From NCBI GenBank assembly GCA_016184345.1, contig JACPCV010000003.1:124001-188000 (forward strand): DNA of 64,000 bases, read 5' to 3'. This DNA is from Candidatus Woesearchaeota archaeon (GTDB taxonomy: Archaea; Nanobdellota; Nanobdellia; Woesearchaeales; UBA10216). Below the pieces are notes generated by a model, which saw only the letters and a program-made list of their open reading frames with translations, ran no database searches and was not told where the DNA came from. The position numbers and the translations under genes are program-made. Shown in pieces: positions 48,070 through 55,793 of this stretch (position 1 is the first letter of the stretch; each line of letters opens with the position of its first letter).

Positions 48070-48405
48070 CTATTTTACAATGATTTTTGCAATGGCATTC
48101 GTCACCTGCCTGTATTTCTCATCTTTGGCTTTGCACAGCTTCCTGCGTATTTGCGCTTTGGATGCGGTAAATATCATGTTCGCTCTGATGTAGCTGTCAA
48201 TCATTATAGTTCCATCTGTCGTATCTGCCGGCTTTAACTCAACAGAATATTCATCTTTGCGCAGCCGCTGCGAAGTAATCTGGCACAGCATAATATCCTC
48301 TCCCATCTCCTCTGAAAGCACCAGACAGGGGCGGAGCTTTCTGTCGCTCAAGTCAGTGTAAGGAAAAGGAAACAGTACTATGTCTCCCCTTGCAAGTGTT
48401 GCCAT
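48070..48405 (-). CDS. MazF/PemK-family toxin
   Basis: 111 residues. LARGDIVLFPFPYTDLSDRKLRPCLVLSEE and ITSQRL... match MazF/PemK endoribonuclease toxins, which cleave mRNA at short sequences. The basic residues and Ser/Thr at the active-site positions are present. It overlaps the antitoxin gene by 28 bases, the usual order of antitoxin first. Confidence 0.85.
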   Translation of the reverse strand: MATLARGDIVLFPFPYTDLSDRKLRPCLVLSEEMGEDIMLCQITSQRLRKDEYSVELKPADTTDGTIMIDSYIRANMIFTASKAQIRRKLCKAKDEKYRQVTNAIAKIIVK

Positions 48406-48620
48406 GCCTCATCCTCTTCTTTTCTCATCCAGTTTTTGGCGAGTGATGCCTCGCTTGCCTTGTATGTGTATAGACCGCTGATGCCTTCCCGCTCAAACAG
48501 TTTCTCCCTCAGCATTTCCCTGATAAAGTCCTGCAAGTTATCATATCCGAGACTTTTTGCATACTTCTTTGCAGTAGCCAACATTTTGTCTGACAGCTTC
48601 AGGCTTATTTGCGTACCCAT
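48378..48620 (-). CDS. Ribbon-helix-helix antitoxin
   Basis: 80 residues beginning GTQISLKLSDKMLATAKKYA, a strand followed by two helices as in ribbon-helix-helix DNA-binding antitoxins. The C-terminal part (EASLAKNWMRKEEDEAWQHL) would block the toxin. The ATG at 48620 is 28 bases from CATTTAAATAC (48643-48653). Expected to repress its own promoter. Confidence 0.8.
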   Translation of the reverse strand: MGTQISLKLSDKMLATAKKYAKSLGYDNLQDFIREMLREKLFEREGISGLYTYKASEASLAKNWMRKEEDEAWQHLQGET

Positions 48621-48711
48621 AGATACGAAAAAATACGTTTTAGTATTTAAATGTTTTTGTTCCTTCATACGCGGTCAAATGCTGTTCCTGCTTAAATACC
48701 TCACGCGCACT

Positions 48712-48868
48712 TGTCCAGTGCAAATTGGTTACGCCGATTGCACATTCCGCATAGCGGAATTGTGTCCAGTGGACGTAAAAAACCGAAAATCTTGCGGTAG
48801 TTGCCAGAAATCTTACGGAATTTCACTCACAGAAGCCCTCAAAAACGCCTGAAGAAGCCACTGGACAC
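48712..48868. repeat. Degenerate Family A left arm within a TGTCCAGTG inverted repeat
   Basis: 48718-48776 aligns with the left arm of the 96-bp element (GCAAAT.GG...CCGATTGC.CATTCCGC.AT..GCGGAATTG). It has changed at many points and has no GGGCCC palindrome. TGTCCAGTG occurs at 48712 and 48763 and inverted (CACTGGACA) at 48860-48868, framing the stretch. Confidence 0.5.
48718..48852 (+). CDS. Possible small Cys-rich protein
   Basis: GTG at 48718, 44 codons, with the pattern DC..., LCPVDVKNRKSCGSCQK. CTTAAATACC (48691-48700) lies about 23 bases upstream, as for other leaderless genes here. The four Cys could bind zinc. The first third of the frame is made from the degenerate palindromic element, so this may be a chance frame; no family is recognised. 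Confidence 0.35.
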   Translation: MQIGYADCTFRIAELCPVDVKNRKSCGSCQKSYGISLTEALKNA

Positions 48869-48917
48869 ATCCACAACTTTTCCAGCCGCAATGCTACATA
48901 ATTATAGTTAAGTTCAA

Positions 48918-49874
48918 TTGAATTTTGGGCGCCTAGAAAATAAAAAGTTTAAAATAGACAATTAATTATGGTTGTTGTAAATGGTTGCTTTTGATACTGT
49001 TTTTGGATTAGCTCGTAGATTAAATAGTATAGAATACAGTCTTCTTGATTTAAATGTTCAATGTAATGCAATCTTGATTGGTACGCTTTCATATAAAAAT
49101 AAAAAAGAAGAGAAAAAGGAAAAGACTGAACTCATAAATAAAATTAAGCCAAAGATAAAGGAATTAAACTTAAAAATTACACATTTTAATAAAATTAAAA
49201 ATAAACTTTTTACATTTTTGAATAGCCGTGACTTAGAATATGTAAATTTTGAGGATATTGAAAATATTATAGACCAACATAAAGATGATTCTAAAATTGG
49301 TAGAGAACATACATTATTAAAAATACACAATGCTGAGCAACCATTAATTACATCTATAAGTAATTTTTTCCATAGTTTTGATAGTATGTTTATTCCGTTT
49401 GGAGGGAGCAAAAGAAAATGGAGATTGAGAAATAAGGTTTATGTCTACTTTAGAGATATAATGCACATATATAGTTTTGGTTTTCTTGAAGCAGCAACAT
49501 TCTTATGCGCCAGAACACTTGAAGAAGTAGTAACTGATTACTTAAAATTCTTTAAAAAATATAAAAAAGTTAAATTCAAATTAAAAGAAATTGATTCTTG
49601 GGATTTTGATAACAAAATTAACATTCTAAAGAAGGAAAAATTAATTTCACATAGTCAATATACAAAAATGTTATCAATAAAATGGGATAGAAATATTTAT
49701 GCACATCCCTCTAAGAAATCAGATCACTTTCAACTTAAACAAGATGCTGATGCAATGATTAAAATCACAACTAATATGGTGCAATTTATTGAATCTAAAA
49801 TATCAAAATTGCATTAGTTCTCATATACTAAAAATAACCTTAATAATTATTTTGAAAAGGGCGCCAAAATTCAA
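48918..49874. mobile_element. AT-rich island bounded by inverted repeats
   Basis: TTGAATTTTGGGCGCC (48918-48933) and, inverted, TTGAATTTTGGCGCCC (complement of 49859-49874) bound a very AT-rich stretch holding one gene. Base composition and codon use differ sharply from both sides. No transposase or integrase is present, so the mode of entry is unknown. Confidence 0.5.
48981..49817 (+). CDS. AT-rich hypothetical protein with HEPN/DUF4145-like C-terminus
   Basis: 278 residues, very rich in Lys, Ile and Asn. The N-terminal half is a Lys/Glu-rich coiled coil. The C-terminal part (FLEAATFLCARTLEEVVTDYL ... LISHSQYTKML ... RNIYAHPS) resembles DUF4145/HEPN-type helical domains, which occur in defence systems and often carry an R-x4-H motif; here RNIYAH. 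GTTTAAAATAG (48946-48956) lies about 30 bases upstream. Composition suggests recent transfer. A defence function is a guess from the domain type. Confidence 0.6.
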   Translation: MVAFDTVFGLARRLNSIEYSLLDLNVQCNAILIGTLSYKNKKEEKKEKTELINKIKPKIKELNLKITHFNKIKNKLFTFLNSRDLEYVNFEDIENIIDQHKDDSKIGREHTLLKIHNAEQPLITSISNFFHSFDSMFIPFGGSKRKWRLRNKVYVYFRDIMHIYSFGFLEAATFLCARTLEEVVTDYLKFFKKYKKVKFKLKEIDSWDFDNKINILKKEKLISHSQYTKMLSIKWDRNIYAHPSKKSDHFQLKQDADAMIKITTNMVQFIESKISKLH

Positions 49875-50026
49875 CTTTTCGGACGAAATCCATCAGAACT
49901 TCGTGACTGATGGAGAAACTAACGAGGGTTAAACGAAAAAATCGGTCGCTTACGCTAATTTTCCAAGAAAATTCCCGCTTTTTCCCAAATTTTTGCCATC
50001 TCTCAAAAATTCCCAGCCCTGATTTT

Positions 50027-51250
50027 TCAGCTACGCAAAACCACCTTCAACCCCCACATCACCGCAGCTGCCACCACAGGCACTGTCAGGTTATCGTCAA
50101 TCTTTCTTTTTAGGATTCTCACATTTACAGCTTCAACTGCCATCCCTGCTGCCGCCGCTATGATGGCAGTCCAGACCGGGACAAGGAATGCTGCTGCGGC
50201 TGCCGCGAATATGAATCCTGCAACTGTCCCCTCCACGGTTTTGTTGCTGGCAAAAATCCCCTTGTGGCCTGTTTTGCCAAGAAATTTCCCTGCCAGCGGG
50301 CTTATGGAATCTCCGACAGCGAGTATCGCTATGGCAGCCACCGCTTGTTCCCTGAAAATTGCAACTGTGATTCCTGCGCCAAGGAACAGCATTATGGCGC
50401 CTTTTCCGGGAAAGCTTTGCAGCTCTTCCTTTCTTTCAACCAGCTTCAGTGCGGCAACTGCCAGTTTTCCAAATTTCTTAACTACAGCATTTTTTGATAA
50501 ACCTTTTTCTGAAAAAGGTTTTGCTGCTGCTGATTTTATTGCGTAAGAAAGCGCCATTCCCGCAGCAGCTATAACAAGTATAACGTACCAAAGCTGGGGA
50601 TATTTCCAGATGAAAGCGGCTATCGCCAGCCCAATGATGGCGTGGAGTGCCTGCCTCCTTGCCTCCATCCAGTCTTCACTCACTATTTTTGCCTTAAGCC
50701 TTCGCAACAGGCTGGTCACAAGCATTGCCACGAGAATTCCTGCTACAGTGTCGCTGAGGAAGTGCACGTTAAGGTACACCCTGTCGAACATGGTCGCTGC
50801 CGTGAATATGAGCCAGGGCACTTTGAGGAACGCCGGTGAGGCAAATGCCGCTGCAGCAGTTGCTGTTGCATGCCCGCTCGGGAATGAGTAGTCCTGCACG
50901 CCAAAGAACGGAAGAGTGAATGCCGTCCCGTCAGGCCTTTGGCGTTGTATGATGAATTTCAGCAGCCTGGTTATTGTGACTGCTGTCAAAACTGTTGAAA
51001 GCAGCAGCAAAACATTTCTTGTTTTCTTCTCTTTTGACCCTTTCGCAACAGCTGCGGCAATCGTTAAAGCCAGAAAAGCGAAGTAAACCCACCAGTACAG
51101 CTTGTCAAAAGCAGAGACAACTGAGTTAAGAAGCGGTGTTTTTATTGCCTGGATTAGGATTGCTGCCGGCTTGTCAAGCAGGAAGCTTGCGCCAAGTGCA
51201 ACCACAGCGGCAACAACAGCTATTGCAGCAGTGTTGTTATTTTTCACCAT
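50027..51250 (-). CDS. PAP2 phosphatase fused to a dolichol-kinase-like CTP-dependent domain
   Basis: 407-residue polytopic membrane protein. N-terminal 190 residues: PAP2 lipid phosphatase with KFIIQRQRP, YSFPSGHAT and RVYLNVHFLSD. From about residue 205: RRQALHAIIGL, GKGAIMLFLGAGITVAIF, AVGDSISPLAGKFLG and NKTVEGTVAGF, the pattern of SEC59/dolichol kinase and CDP-diglyceride-type enzymes. The two domains do opposite chemistry (removal and addition of phosphate) on isoprenoid lipid. The linker contains a Family B repeat read in frame as KPFSEKGLSKN. Overlap or spacing with cca is 5 bases. Confidence 0.8.
   Translation of the reverse strand: MVKNNNTAAIAVVAAVVALGASFLLDKPAAILIQAIKTPLLNSVVSAFDKLYWWVYFAFLALTIAAAVAKGSKEKKTRNVLLLLSTVLTAVTITRLLKFIIQRQRPDGTAFTLPFFGVQDYSFPSGHATATAAAAFASPAFLKVPWLIFTAATMFDRVYLNVHFLSDTVAGILVAMLVTSLLRRLKAKIVSEDWMEARRQALHAIIGLAIAAFIWKYPQLWYVILVIAAAGMALSYAIKSAAAKPFSEKGLSKNAVVKKFGKLAVAALKLVERKEELQSFPGKGAIMLFLGAGITVAIFREQAVAAIAILAVGDSISPLAGKFLGKTGHKGIFASNKTVEGTVAGFIFAAAAAAFLVPVWTAIIAAAAGMAVEAVNVRILKRKIDDNLTVPVVAAAVMWGLKVVLRS
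50489..50521 (-). repeat. Family B hairpin repeat inside a coding sequence
   Basis: Minus strand: hairpin AACCTTTTTCAGAAAAAGGTT followed by TATCAAAAAATG. It is translated in frame in the linker of the PAP2/dolichol-kinase-like fusion, so short Family B units too can settle in genes. Confidence 0.65.
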
Positions 51251-51255
51251 TTTGC

Positions 51256-52599
51256 TTATTCAAAGCTTTTAACGACGTAGCGCTTTGCCTTGTCTTTCAG
51301 GTAAGCGTCCTCAGATGTAAGGTGGCTTACCAGTTTCTGTGGCTGCTTGTATTCCCGCTCTATCTCAGCGTAAAGCCTTCCGTTTTTTTCAAACAGCCGC
51401 CTGCCTTTTTTCCCGGTGTGCTCTTCCCTGAACTTTTCGGCGTGCAGCTTGTTGCTCAGGGGAGGGCCGTACCTTAACTCGGGTCCGGGTTCTCCCTTCC
51501 GCATTACATGCCAGAACAGTGCAGGGCCCTTCTTGTTTTTCTCCCACTCCCAGCCTGACTCTTCAACCGCGAATCCTTTTTCCTTTAGCTGCAGCAGCAT
51601 GTGTTCGTATGCCTTTACCAGCTTTGCCCCCACTACGTCTTCCTTTCCTCTCACAGGCTCTGCTTCAACTATCACGAGCTGTTTTCCTTTTGCTTCCTGC
51701 CTCAGCTTGTCAATTGTTATCTCCTGCTTTTCAAGGAAGATTTTTGCAGGCTTTCTGGTAAAGGCCTCGGCAGCAGCGATGAATTTTCCCAGGGTCTCGT
51801 TGCTTAATGCTGCTGTTGCGTTCCTGTCCGGCTGCACAGGGTCTATCACTATGAGCTCGCTCTGCACCTTTGCCTGGTTGAGCTCCCTCAGCGGGTCCCT
51901 TTTCCTGTAGTGATTTTCAGCGTCAATGATTATTTTCCTGCCAGCTGAAATTTGTTTTTTCCACTTTGTTGCTGCAGTTATTAATTTCAGGAAGCTTCCG
52001 CAGTGAGCAGTCAATACTTCACAGGCATATCCTGAAAAGCCCCGTACATAGCTTTCTGCCCCGTACACCCTTTGTGCCTTGCAGAACGCCTTTGCCAGCC
52101 TTATTTCATCTGCAAGCGCCTTGTTTTTCCTTATTTTTCCCCTGACCCATTCAGAATGCAGCAGTGATACGTCAGTAATGTTCAGCGCCTGGCTTGCTTT
52201 CCTTATCTTTAGTATCGGCACAATCTCAAAGTTGCAGCCCTGGCTTGGAATCCTGAAGTAGTCCCTGCTGCCGTGAAGCCTTTCGTGCTTCGGAAATGCC
52301 TTTTTCATCGCTGCAGCCAGGAATTCGCTGAGCTCTCCGCTCCTGCCCTTGTACTTGGCGTAGTCAAAGCACACGAAGACATCAATGTCATGCATGCCCC
52401 TGAGCCATGTTCCCTTGGCTCCTGAGCCTCCGACAACAGGCTTTGCCTTTATTTTTGCCCTCTTGAGCGCTGTGCCAAGCTTCTTCACAAATGAGGCAGC
52501 CGCTTTTTCAATTTCAGCAGCTTCCCTGTCAGTCGGCCTCCACTTGGCTTTCACATCATCCAAGAGTTCCCTCATCACCTTTTGCCTGTATTGTGCCAT
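51256..52599 (-). CDS. cca: CCA-adding tRNA nucleotidyltransferase (archaeal class I)
   Basis: 447 residues. The nucleotidyltransferase motif is GGSGAKGTWLRGMHDIDVFVCFD (given in parts: GGSGAKGTW and DIDVFVCFD), followed by the archaeal CCA domains with RDYFRIPSQGCNFEIVPIL and the C-terminal tail domain. It adds CCA to tRNA ends, needed here because neither tRNA gene encodes CCA. TTTTAAA at 52624-52630 lies about 28 bases before the ATG. Confidence 0.94.
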   Translation of the reverse strand: MAQYRQKVMRELLDDVKAKWRPTDREAAEIEKAAASFVKKLGTALKRAKIKAKPVVGGSGAKGTWLRGMHDIDVFVCFDYAKYKGRSGELSEFLAAAMKKAFPKHERLHGSRDYFRIPSQGCNFEIVPILKIRKASQALNITDVSLLHSEWVRGKIRKNKALADEIRLAKAFCKAQRVYGAESYVRGFSGYACEVLTAHCGSFLKLITAATKWKKQISAGRKIIIDAENHYRKRDPLRELNQAKVQSELIVIDPVQPDRNATAALSNETLGKFIAAAEAFTRKPAKIFLEKQEITIDKLRQEAKGKQLVIVEAEPVRGKEDVVGAKLVKAYEHMLLQLKEKGFAVEESGWEWEKNKKGPALFWHVMRKGEPGPELRYGPPLSNKLHAEKFREEHTGKKGRRLFEKNGRLYAEIEREYKQPQKLVSHLTSEDAYLKDKAKRYVVKSFE

Positions 52600-52699
52600 T
52601 AAAACCGCTTTTGGTCGCAGCCGTTTTAAATGTTTTGACTGCTTGGCTGGCTAGCTGCCGCCACGCTGTTGCATTGCTAATATACATGTCTTTCTAAAA

Positions 52700-52815
52700 A
52701 AGCATATGTGTTTAATGGTATGCATAATATCATGCCAAGATATATATGTTCCTTTTGCTGCATAGTCATACTTCAGAACAGCACGATGATATGCTATAAG
52801 CAGGGGTGATGGAGA
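52700..52815 (+). promoter_or_regulatory. Promoter and leader of the first giant surface protein
   Basis: GATATATATG (about 52739-52748) is a good TATA box; the start ATG (52816) has GGTGA 7 bases upstream, giving a leader of about 50 nt. Upstream of the TATA is an imperfect inverted repeat, GGTATG...CATGCC (about 52717-52736), a possible operator. Confidence 0.4.
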
Positions 52816-55719
52816 ATGGTGAAGAATCTCTTGAGGAGAAACAGAAAATCGTTTGTTTTCGTTGCTTTGCTACTGTCTTTGCTGCTTTTGGCAGCTTGGC
52901 CAGCCAGTGCTGCGCTTTCTGCCGTCAGCCCTGTGCATCCTGGTAACGGCTATCCTATATGGTACCAGGACAGCTCTGGCATGGCTCTTGAGCAGTGCTT
53001 TGACCCTGCCAATCCGATGTGCCTTGCCGACCCTGTAATAGCCGCCAATGCTTTTTCTGAGGAAACAGGTTTTGGAGGCGAGGCGTTCTGGTGGACTACT
53101 GAAGCTTTGATGGATATCAATGCTCCTATTCCAGGTGGGGGTGCAACTGGCAATGCACTTATGGTGCTGGCCATGGAAGCGGCTTACGCTAACGAGGACC
53201 CTGCTCAGGGTGACCAGATGACTTTTGGCAGGGTAAGGTTCTTCATAGATGCGCCGGTTGCAGGCACATACAGAGTAACATACCCTTATGGGGTTCTTGA
53301 GTTTGATGTTGCCACTCCAGGTCCGAGGGCCATAAAAACGACTGATGATGTAGGCTGTTTTCCTGTGGCTGCCGCTGGCATAACCTGCGACTTTTCATTG
53401 GCAATGTTAAGCGGCATAGGGCCGTTCCTCAGGTGGGATACTGATTTTCCAGTCGTTGGGGCTGATGGCAGGAACTACCTTGGCAATCCAGCCGTAGACC
53501 ACACAATCACAGGCAGCCCGACTGGCAATAACTTTTTTCGCGTTGAGGGGCCAGCCGGCTCAAATCTTGGCGGGCCTGGCGTTGATACCATAGAAACAAA
53601 CCTGTTCGGTGTTTCAGGCAGGATTGCAGATACGCTTCTTCCTGTTTTTGCCGAACTGCCAAGCGTTGCCCCTGCTTCAGTGGAGGCAGGTTCTGGAACT
53701 GCAACAATCACAGCCAATCTCACTGACGACCTTAGCGGTGTTGGAAAAGTAAAGGCTAACCTTACCTCGCTCGGCCTTGCAGTTGCTGAAATGGCCTTAG
53801 CCAGCGGCACCTCTCTTAACGGCGTATGGAGTTTGGACGTTTCTGGCGCTTCGGCTGTGGGGAGTTTTGTCATTCCAATAACAGTTACTGACAACTCTGG
53901 CAATTCAGCTTCCTCAAGCGTTTCGCTTACTGTGCAGGACACTACACCGCCATCTGTTATCTTATCAGATGACCACCCTGACAGCATTGTGAGGGGGGCT
54001 GATACTGTAACAATAACAGCTACGTTTACAGAGGCTGTCGCTATCGCTGAAGGCATAAACGCCCCGAGTATCGTACTAACAGTCCAGCCTGTAGGCAGTG
54101 AAATTGTAATTGCGGCTCCAACAGTCATAACCTCTCAAATGGTTAAGGCCAGCAACAAGGTCTGGACTTTCGTGTGGGACGTTCCTGCTGTTATTGATTC
54201 CAGTGTTGCTGTAAGCATCACAGCTCAGGACACTTCAGGTAACCAGGCAGCAGCGCCAACCGGCAAAACAAGCTACACTATTGACAACACAGCGCCTGCC
54301 TTACCAGTGGTTGCTTCTCCTGCTGCAGCTTCTGTTGTGGACGCAGACACATTCACAGTGTCAGGCAGTGCTGAGGCTGGCTCGCTTGTCAGGGTTTATG
54401 GTGGTGCTGTGGCTGTCGGCTCGCAGCAGCTTTCCGGTAACGCCACGGCTTTCAGCATTGATGTCCTGCTTGCCCAGAACTCTGTCAACAGGTTTAACGT
54501 CAGCGCCACTGACGCTGCCGGCAACGAAGGCCCGAAAGTTGCCGTCCAGGAAATAACCGAGGACAGCCCTCCTGTGCTTTCACTGATAAGCGTTTCTGGG
54601 GTGGCTCACGACTCTGCAACAATAACATGGACAACCAGCGAGGTTGCGAACAGCGCAGTCTTTTACGGCACAACCGCCTTAACAACGCTAAACAAGTCTT
54701 CGCTTGCGTTTGAAACATCACACTCTGTTGGCCTGACAGGCCTTTCAGCTTCCGCGCTGTACTTTTTCAGCGTGAGCAGCTGCGACCAGATTGGCAACTG
54801 CAATCAGTCTTCACAGTTTAACTTTACAACCTCTGCAGCTCCAGCGCCTGCGCCAGCAGCAAGTGGTGGCGGTGGCGGGGGTAGTGGTGGAAGTAGCAGT
54901 GGTGGCGGTGGAGGCGGTGGTGGAGGAGGGGGCTCTTCAGCGTCATCAGAGCGCTCCTCACTTGGAGTGCCTCAGCTAGTCACAGGCGACTTTGCATCAT
55001 TCACCTTCAAGAAGTATGCCGAGCTGGCAGTGCAGAAGATAAGCACAAGGGCAATGTCCTCAGCTTCAAACCCTGCAATCACAGTGAGCGAGGCAAGGCT
55101 TGTCGGCACACCACCCCCGGTTGAATCCGGAAAAGGCTCGGTCTACAAGTACCTGTCCATAATAAAGTCAGGGCTTACTGACATCGCAGACACAAGAGTC
55201 TCGTTTGCAGTCAGCAACTCCTGGATGGCCAGCGGCAACATAGACCCTGCAACGGTAAAGCTCAACAGGCTGGAAGGAAACAACTGGAATCAGCTTCCGA
55301 CAGTAAAGGTCGGCAGCGACAGCCAGTTTACAATGTACGAAGCAACCACGCCCGGCTTCTCAATATTCGCAATAGCAGGCGAGGCCAAGAAAGCAGCAGC
55401 AGTGCCAGCGCCTGTAAAAGCTCCTGAAGCGCAAGCACCGGAGCCAACAGCACAGCAGGCCGAAAGCACTGCCCAGCCCCAGGCAAACCTGGGAGCAATC
55501 ACCGGCCAGGCAGTGGCAACCAACAGCGCTGGCGAGTCGCACCTCAGCCCTGCTGCACTTTTGCTCGTGGCAGCACTTGCGGTTGTAATCGCTGTAGCCA
55601 GCATAAGGTTGGCTGGCCGCCAAAGAATTGGCAGTCAAAGAAAAACTTTGCGTTATTTGAAGAGGGGTTTAACGGTAAGGCCTTCGCAGCCCAAGAGATT
55701 AGGATATGTGCATAGCTGA
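52816..55719 (+). CDS. Giant secreted protein with Ig-like, fibronectin III and PGF-pre-PGF modules
   Basis: 967 residues. A signal peptide (FVFVALLLSLLLLAAWPASA, cut after about residue 32) is followed by an N-terminal domain of unknown type to about residue 290, Ig-like repeats (DTTPPSVILSDDHP; DNTAPALPVVASP), a fibronectin III domain (about 582-673; DSATITWTTSE), a Gly/Ser linker (about 676-715), and a PGF-pre-PGF domain (about 716-855; NPAITVSEA, YKYLSIIKSGL, NIDPATVKLNRL, TTPGFSIFAIAGE). The C-terminus has ITGQAV (895-900), a hydrophobic span (about 913-932) and a basic tail, so it should be anchored at the cell surface. The same C-terminal block ends the third protein. Confidence 0.85.
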   Translation: MVKNLLRRNRKSFVFVALLLSLLLLAAWPASAALSAVSPVHPGNGYPIWYQDSSGMALEQCFDPANPMCLADPVIAANAFSEETGFGGEAFWWTTEALMDINAPIPGGGATGNALMVLAMEAAYANEDPAQGDQMTFGRVRFFIDAPVAGTYRVTYPYGVLEFDVATPGPRAIKTTDDVGCFPVAAAGITCDFSLAMLSGIGPFLRWDTDFPVVGADGRNYLGNPAVDHTITGSPTGNNFFRVEGPAGSNLGGPGVDTIETNLFGVSGRIADTLLPVFAELPSVAPASVEAGSGTATITANLTDDLSGVGKVKANLTSLGLAVAEMALASGTSLNGVWSLDVSGASAVGSFVIPITVTDNSGNSASSSVSLTVQDTTPPSVILSDDHPDSIVRGADTVTITATFTEAVAIAEGINAPSIVLTVQPVGSEIVIAAPTVITSQMVKASNKVWTFVWDVPAVIDSSVAVSITAQDTSGNQAAAPTGKTSYTIDNTAPALPVVASPAAASVVDADTFTVSGSAEAGSLVRVYGGAVAVGSQQLSGNATAFSIDVLLAQNSVNRFNVSATDAAGNEGPKVAVQEITEDSPPVLSLISVSGVAHDSATITWTTSEVANSAVFYGTTALTTLNKSSLAFETSHSVGLTGLSASALYFFSVSSCDQIGNCNQSSQFNFTTSAAPAPAPAASGGGGGGSGGSSSGGGGGGGGGGGSSASSERSSLGVPQLVTGDFASFTFKKYAELAVQKISTRAMSSASNPAITVSEARLVGTPPPVESGKGSVYKYLSIIKSGLTDIADTRVSFAVSNSWMASGNIDPATVKLNRLEGNNWNQLPTVKVGSDSQFTMYEATTPGFSIFAIAGEAKKAAAVPAPVKAPEAQAPEPTAQQAESTAQPQANLGAITGQAVATNSAGESHLSPAALLLVAALAVVIAVASIRLAGRQRIGSQRKTLRYLKRGLTVRPSQPKRLGYVHS

Positions 55720-55793
55720 CAAGGAAACTGGTGCAGTGCCGAAGGCCTCACCAGACCACCAGCTCAAAAGCAGTTTTAAGCAGCGGGGGCAGC

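Noticed and set aside
48436..48852. 138-codon plus-strand frame opposite the antitoxin
   Set aside because: Most of it is antisense to the toxin-antitoxin pair; only the last 44 codons have a promoter-like box and are listed as doubtful.
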